64,000 bases of DNA from Roseateles_C aquae. GTDB taxonomy: Bacteria > Pseudomonadota > Gammaproteobacteria > Burkholderiales > Burkholderiaceae_C. How positions within the stretch are numbered: the first letter of the stretch is position 1; every line of letters starts with the position of its first letter. The position numbers were made by a program, and so were the translations under genes. Under the pieces are notes generated by a model, which did not search any database, was not told where the DNA came from, and was given only the letters and a program-made list of their open reading frames with translations. The stretch spans positions 248,001 through 312,000 of the forward strand of contig NZ_JAVXZY010000002.1 of NCBI RefSeq assembly GCF_032337115.1, written 5' to 3'. Shown here in pieces: positions 59,278 through 64,000 of this stretch.

Positions 59278-61707
59278 TCAGCCGGCCAGCACGCGCAGGA
59301 CCTTTTGCAGGCCGTCCACCGGCTTGCCCTTGCGGGCCCGCTTGCCGGCGTAGCTGGCAAGACCTGCCCCCTTGAGCAGCTCTTCCTTGGCCTTACCGCC
59401 CCGGCCGGAGCCCAGCACCTGCAGCGTGGTGGTGAAGGCGGCCACGCTGAGCAGCGCGTCCTTGGGTTCCAGCTCCATCAGCGTCAGGCCGCGGCCGCCC
59501 TTGGGCTGGTGCTTGAGTTCATCCAGCGCATAAGTCAGCAAGCGGCCGTTCAGGCTCAGGCAGGCCAGCTGCACGCCCAGCACCTCGCCGGTGGGCACCG
59601 GGCTCGGCGGTAGCGGCTTCTCGTCGCCCTCCAGGCTCAAGAAGGTCTTGCCAGCCTTCTGGCGGCCGACCAGATCGCCGAGCTGCGCAATCAGGCCAAA
59701 GCCGCCGGTGCCGGCCAGCACCAAGCGCTGCGTGGCGGCACCGGCGAAGTAGTGGGCGATCTGGCTGCCGGACTCCAGCTCGATCAGCGTGGTGATCGGC
59801 TGGCCATCGCCGCGCCCGCCGGGCAGTGCCGCCACCGGCACCGAGTAGACCCGGCCATTGCTGCCAAAGACGATCAGCGGATCAACGCTGCGGCAGGGGA
59901 AGGTGCCGTAGAGCTGGTCGCCCGACTTGAAGGACAGCGCGGCCTGATCGACCTCATGGCCCTTCAGCGCCCGCACCCAGCCCTTCATGCTGACGACCAC
60001 GGTGACCGGCTCGTCAACCACCTTGATCTCGGCGACGGCCTTCTTCTCTTCCTGGATCAGCGTGCGGCGCTCGTCGCCGAACTGCTTGGCGTCGGCCTCG
60101 ATCTCCTTGACCACGGTGCGCTTCAGCGTGGCCGGGTTGCCGAGAATGTCTTCCAGCTTGCCCTGTTCCTCGCGCAGGCTCTTCAACTCCTGCTCGATCT
60201 TGATTGCCTCCAGCCGCGCCAGCTGGCGCAGGCGGATTTCCAGGATGTCCTCGGCCTGGCGGTCCGAGAGCCGGAAACGTTCGATCAGCGCCGCCTTGGG
60301 CTCATCGCTGTTGCGGATGATGCGGATCACCTCGTCGATGTTCAGGAGCACCAGCTGGCGACCTTCCAGCACATGGATGCGATCCAGCACCTTGCCCAGC
60401 CGGTGCTGGCTGCGCCGCTGCACCGTGGCCATGCGGTAGCCCAGCCATTCGCTGAGCACCTGGCGTAGGCTCTTCTGCGTCGGCCGGCCATCGGCGCCGA
60501 TCATCGTCATATTGATCGAGGCGCTGGTCTCCAGGCTGGTGTGCGCCAGGAGCGTGGTGATCAGCTCGTTCTGCTCGACGGTGCGGCTCTTGGGCTCGAA
60601 CACCAGGCGCACGGCGGCGTCCTTGCTCGACTCGTCGCGCACGCAGTCCAGCACCGCCAGCACGGCGGCCTTGAGCTGCAGTTGCTCGGCCGTCAGCGCC
60701 TTCTTGCCGGTCTTGACCTTGGGGTTGGTCAGTTCCTCGATTTCTTCCAGCACCTTTTGCGAACTGGTGCCGTGCGGCAACTCGGTCACGACCAGCTGCC
60801 ACTGGCCGCGGGCCAGATCCTCGATCTTCCAGCGGGCACGCAGCTTCAGCGAGCCGCGGCCGCTGCGGTAGGCGGCCTGGATGTCGTCGGCCGAGCTGAT
60901 CAGCTGGCCGCCGCCGGGGAAGTCCGGCCCGGGCAAGAGGGTGAACAGCTCGGCATCGCTGAGCTTCTCGTTCTTCAGCAGGGCCACCGCGGCGGCGGCC
61001 ACCTCGCGCAGATTGTGGCTGGGCACCTCGGTGGCCAGCCCCACGGCAATGCCGCTGGCGCCATTGAGCAGCACAAAGGGCAGCCGCGCCGGCAGGGTGC
61101 GCGGCTCCTGCGTGGAGCCGTCGTAGTTCGGCGTGAAGTCAACCGTGCCTTCGTCGATCTCATCGAGCAGCAGCCGTGCAATCGGCGCCAGCCGTGCCTC
61201 GGTGTAGCGCATCGCCGCGGCGCCATCACCGTCGCGGCTGCCGAAATTGCCCTGGCCGTCGATCAGCGGGTAGCGCTGGCTGAAGTCCTGCGCCATGCGC
61301 ACCAACGCGTCATAGACCGACTGGTCGCCGTGCGGGTGGAAGCGGCCCAGCACATCGCCAACCACGCGCGCGCCCTTGACCGGCTTGGCGCCAACCGTGC
61401 TGTTGGCGCCGCTGAAGGACAGGCCCATGCGCTCCATCGAATAGAGGATGCGCCGCTGCACCGGCTTCTGGCCGTCGCAGACATCGGGCAGCGCCCGGCC
61501 CTTGACGACCGACAGCGCATACTCGAGATAGGCACGCTCGGCGTAATGGGCCAGCGTCAGTGAGCGGCCGTCGTCATCGCCATCGTCCGGACCATCCGGG
61601 CCGTCCGGACCACCGGGGCCACCCGGCACCGAAGGCGGCAGCGGCGGCGCAGCCGGCGGCTCATCAAAGTCAAAGGCGTTCTGGTTCACGTTCTCGTTCA
61701 TCGTCAT
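59278..61707 (-). CDS. parC: DNA topoisomerase IV subunit A
   Basis: 809 residues (second ATG at 61701 also possible). Unlinks daughter chromosomes together with ParE. A Gly/Pro/Asp-rich segment (residues 16-48) precedes the usual start LTLAHYAERAYLEYALSVV. Catalytic Tyr168 lies in AAMRYTEAR. The quinolone region reads FHPHGDQSVYDAL: Gln129 stands at the E. coli Ser80 position and Asp replaces Glu84. C-terminal part is the beta-pinwheel, with six weak repeats. Followed by the beta-lactamase gene. Confidence 0.96.
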   Translation of the reverse strand: MTMNENVNQNAFDFDEPPAAPPLPPSVPGGPGGPDGPDGPDDGDDDGRSLTLAHYAERAYLEYALSVVKGRALPDVCDGQKPVQRRILYSMERMGLSFSGANSTVGAKPVKGARVVGDVLGRFHPHGDQSVYDALVRMAQDFSQRYPLIDGQGNFGSRDGDGAAAMRYTEARLAPIARLLLDEIDEGTVDFTPNYDGSTQEPRTLPARLPFVLLNGASGIAVGLATEVPSHNLREVAAAAVALLKNEKLSDAELFTLLPGPDFPGGGQLISSADDIQAAYRSGRGSLKLRARWKIEDLARGQWQLVVTELPHGTSSQKVLEEIEELTNPKVKTGKKALTAEQLQLKAAVLAVLDCVRDESSKDAAVRLVFEPKSRTVEQNELITTLLAHTSLETSASINMTMIGADGRPTQKSLRQVLSEWLGYRMATVQRRSQHRLGKVLDRIHVLEGRQLVLLNIDEVIRIIRNSDEPKAALIERFRLSDRQAEDILEIRLRQLARLEAIKIEQELKSLREEQGKLEDILGNPATLKRTVVKEIEADAKQFGDERRTLIQEEKKAVAEIKVVDEPVTVVVSMKGWVRALKGHEVDQAALSFKSGDQLYGTFPCRSVDPLIVFGSNGRVYSVPVAALPGGRGDGQPITTLIELESGSQIAHYFAGAATQRLVLAGTGGFGLIAQLGDLVGRQKAGKTFLSLEGDEKPLPPSPVPTGEVLGVQLACLSLNGRLLTYALDELKHQPKGGRGLTLMELEPKDALLSVAAFTTTLQVLGSGRGGKAKEELLKGAGLASYAGKRARKGKPVDGLQKVLRVLAG

Positions 61708-61737
61708 ACTTCAACGGGCCGTCGCTAACGAATTTTG

Positions 61738-62430
61738 TCAGCGTGCGGCCGTGTGGATCTTCAGTTGCTGGGCCTGCCCCGGCAGGCTGCGTTGCAGCAG
61801 CGCCCAGTACAGCTCCAGCACCATATGGACATGGGCTTGCGTTTCCTCGATCTCGGGCATGCGCCCGCCGGCGCGGCGCACCGCACCCTCACCCGCGTTC
61901 CAGGCCGCCAGCGCCGCATCGATGCGGCCGAAGCGGCGGATCAGATCGGCCAGCATGCGCGCGCCGATGTGCACATTGCTGCGCGGGTCACGCAGCAGCG
62001 CAGCGGCCGGGCGACGGGCCTCGTCGCGGGTCGCGTAGCGCTCGGCGGTGTCGCTGCTCAGCTGCATCAGGCCGGTGGCGCCGCGTGGCGAGACCGCGTC
62101 GGCCTTGAAGCCTGACTCGACCGCGATGATGGCCTTGAGCAGCTCCATGTCCACACCGCTGGCCCGGGCCGCCTCGCGCAGATAGGGCTGCACCGATTTC
62201 ACCTCGGGGGCAATTTCCAGCCAGGTCAGCAGCTGGCGGCTGCTGTCGGTCTTGCCGGGCACGGCCTGCGGCTCGGCACCGGCGCTGAGCACCGGCTGGT
62301 ACTGGCTATTCAGTGGCGTGCTGGCGAAATGCGCAATGCCAGCGCCGTCCACATAACCCCAAAGCTGTGCGTGCGCCGCACTGGCGGCCAACAACAAGAG
62401 GGCGAAGACCTGCGAGCGCAGTCGCCTCAT
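61738..62430 (-). CDS. Lytic transglycosylase domain protein (Slt-like)
   Basis: 230 residues with a signal peptide cut near AHA-QLW. A short WGYVDGAGIAHFA segment (DUF4124-like) is followed by the SLT fold: YLREAARASGVDMELLKAIIAVESGF with the catalytic Glu, SPRGATGLMQL, then AALAAWNAGEGAV. Cleaves peptidoglycan glycan strands in the periplasm. Its first ATG overlaps the end of the GNAT gene (ATGA), so it belongs to the three-gene overlapping unit. Confidence 0.91.
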   Translation of the reverse strand: MRRLRSQVFALLLLAASAAHAQLWGYVDGAGIAHFASTPLNSQYQPVLSAGAEPQAVPGKTDSSRQLLTWLEIAPEVKSVQPYLREAARASGVDMELLKAIIAVESGFKADAVSPRGATGLMQLSSDTAERYATRDEARRPAAALLRDPRSNVHIGARMLADLIRRFGRIDAALAAWNAGEGAVRRAGGRMPEIEETQAHVHMVLELYWALLQRSLPGQAQQLKIHTAAR

Positions 62431-63001
62431 GCCAGCTCCTCGCCAAGGGCCACACGGGCCTGGTATTCGCGGTCCAGCATGGACATCACGATCAGGCTGT
62501 CGTAGCCATCGGCGCCTTCGCCCGTCACCCGCACGCTCTCGCGCAAGCGACCTTCCTCGACAAAGCCCTCGCTCAGGTAGAGCGCCAGCGCCCGCGTGTT
62601 CAAGCCCTTCACATCGAGCCAGAAGCGGTGCGCATGCAGCTGGGTGAAGGCCAGCTGCTTGAGCAGGCGCACACAGCGCCGCCCCAGACCCAGGCCCTTG
62701 GGCTGCAGCACGATGCGCTTCAGCTCAACCGAGCCATTGGGGTTGCGGCAGCCCTGCAGGATCACATAGCCGGCGCGCTCGAAGGCAGCATCGCCATTGG
62801 GCGTTCGAGCCAGTTCGACGATGAAATGGCGCGAGTCCGGAAAGCGCAGCGCGCCCTCATGCTGGGTGCGTTCCCAGGGCGTGATGAAGGGGCGGTTGGC
62901 GCCGTCCTGCTCGACCGACACGACATAGTCCAGATCGGACAGCATCGTCGGCCGCAGGTGCACCCGCAGGCCGTCGTTCAGCGCATGGCTCGGCGTGCTC
63001 G

Positions 63002-63005
<4 letters not shown>
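62427..63005 (-). CDS. GNAT-family N-acetyltransferase
   Basis: 192 residues. Acetyl-CoA loop near the middle (LQPKGLGLGRRCVRLLKQLAF, the Q/R-x-x-G-x-G/A pattern) and RFWLDVKGLNTRALALYLSEGFVEEG as the terminal GNAT block. Substrate unknown. ATG at 63005 overlaps the stop of the upstream deacetylase-like gene (ATGA), and its own end overlaps the lytic transglycosylase start. The tight linkage to a deacetylase suggests an acetylation cycle. Confidence 0.88.

Positions 63006-64000
<995 letters not shown>

Overview
The window is about 64 kb of high-GC chromosome, almost certainly from a Burkholderiales betaproteobacterium of the Roseateles/Paucibacter/Rubrivivax type. This rests on overall gene content, on the ftsK-lolA-rarA block, on codon use rich in G/C third positions and on protein sequences typical of that order. 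The placement is inference; there is no rRNA in the window. I see no phage, insertion sequence, CRISPR array or plasmid gene, so this is core chromosome with a few accessory insertions.

Layout. 1-11 kb: valS (5' end cut by the window edge), a degenerate 2-hydroxyacid-dehydrogenase-like gene divergent from galU, a TusA-like protein, cysM, tRNA-Leu(CAA), a rhomboid protease, a Rossmann-fold protein, a ferredoxin-type flavin reductase, an iron/2-oxoglutarate dioxygenase and a leucine-dehydrogenase-like enzyme. 11-15 kb: a branched-chain amino acid ABC transporter (livH-livM-livG-livF, minus strand) without a binding protein. Two inverted copies of an intergenic repeat flank livF. 15-22 kb: rarA-lolA-ftsK (minus strand, overlapping), a Crp/Fnr regulator divergent from trxB, then rpmB-rpmG. 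22-30 kb: DUF3016 protein, fatty acid desaturase, RsmB-type rRNA methyltransferase, small DUF proteins, purN divergent from trpS, and a MATE transporter. 30-33 kb: a Cpx-like envelope stress module (kinase, regulator, CpxP/Spy-like protein). 33-42 kb: ettA, a peptide-binding protein, an RhlE-type helicase, an NAD-binding protein overlapping an MBL-fold ribonuclease, and mnmC.

42.5-50.2 kb is the most unusual part. Four paralogous soluble proteins stand in tandem as two repeated units. Each unit is a complete cytoplasmic histidine kinase with a helical TPR-like N-terminal region, followed with a 4-bp overlap by a shorter paralogue. The shorter one keeps the helical region, coiled coil and DHp-like helices, but has alanine in place of the phosphoacceptor histidine and lacks the ATP-binding domain. 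No response regulator or membrane segment accompanies them.

50-64 kb: rpiA, a Tat-type carotenoid oxygenase with a DUF2141 protein, a DAHP synthase divergent from pyrD, a CYTH protein, a secreted M64 metallopeptidase with Ig-like repeats, a class A beta-lactamase directly behind parC, a lytic transglycosylase, and an overlapping acetyltransferase/acetylpolyamine-amidohydrolase pair. The last of these runs off the right edge.

Many neighbours share ATGA or TGATG overlaps, so translational coupling is common here. Start sites were moved inward from the longest open frame wherever a Shine-Dalgarno sequence, family alignment or a neighbouring feature favoured it.
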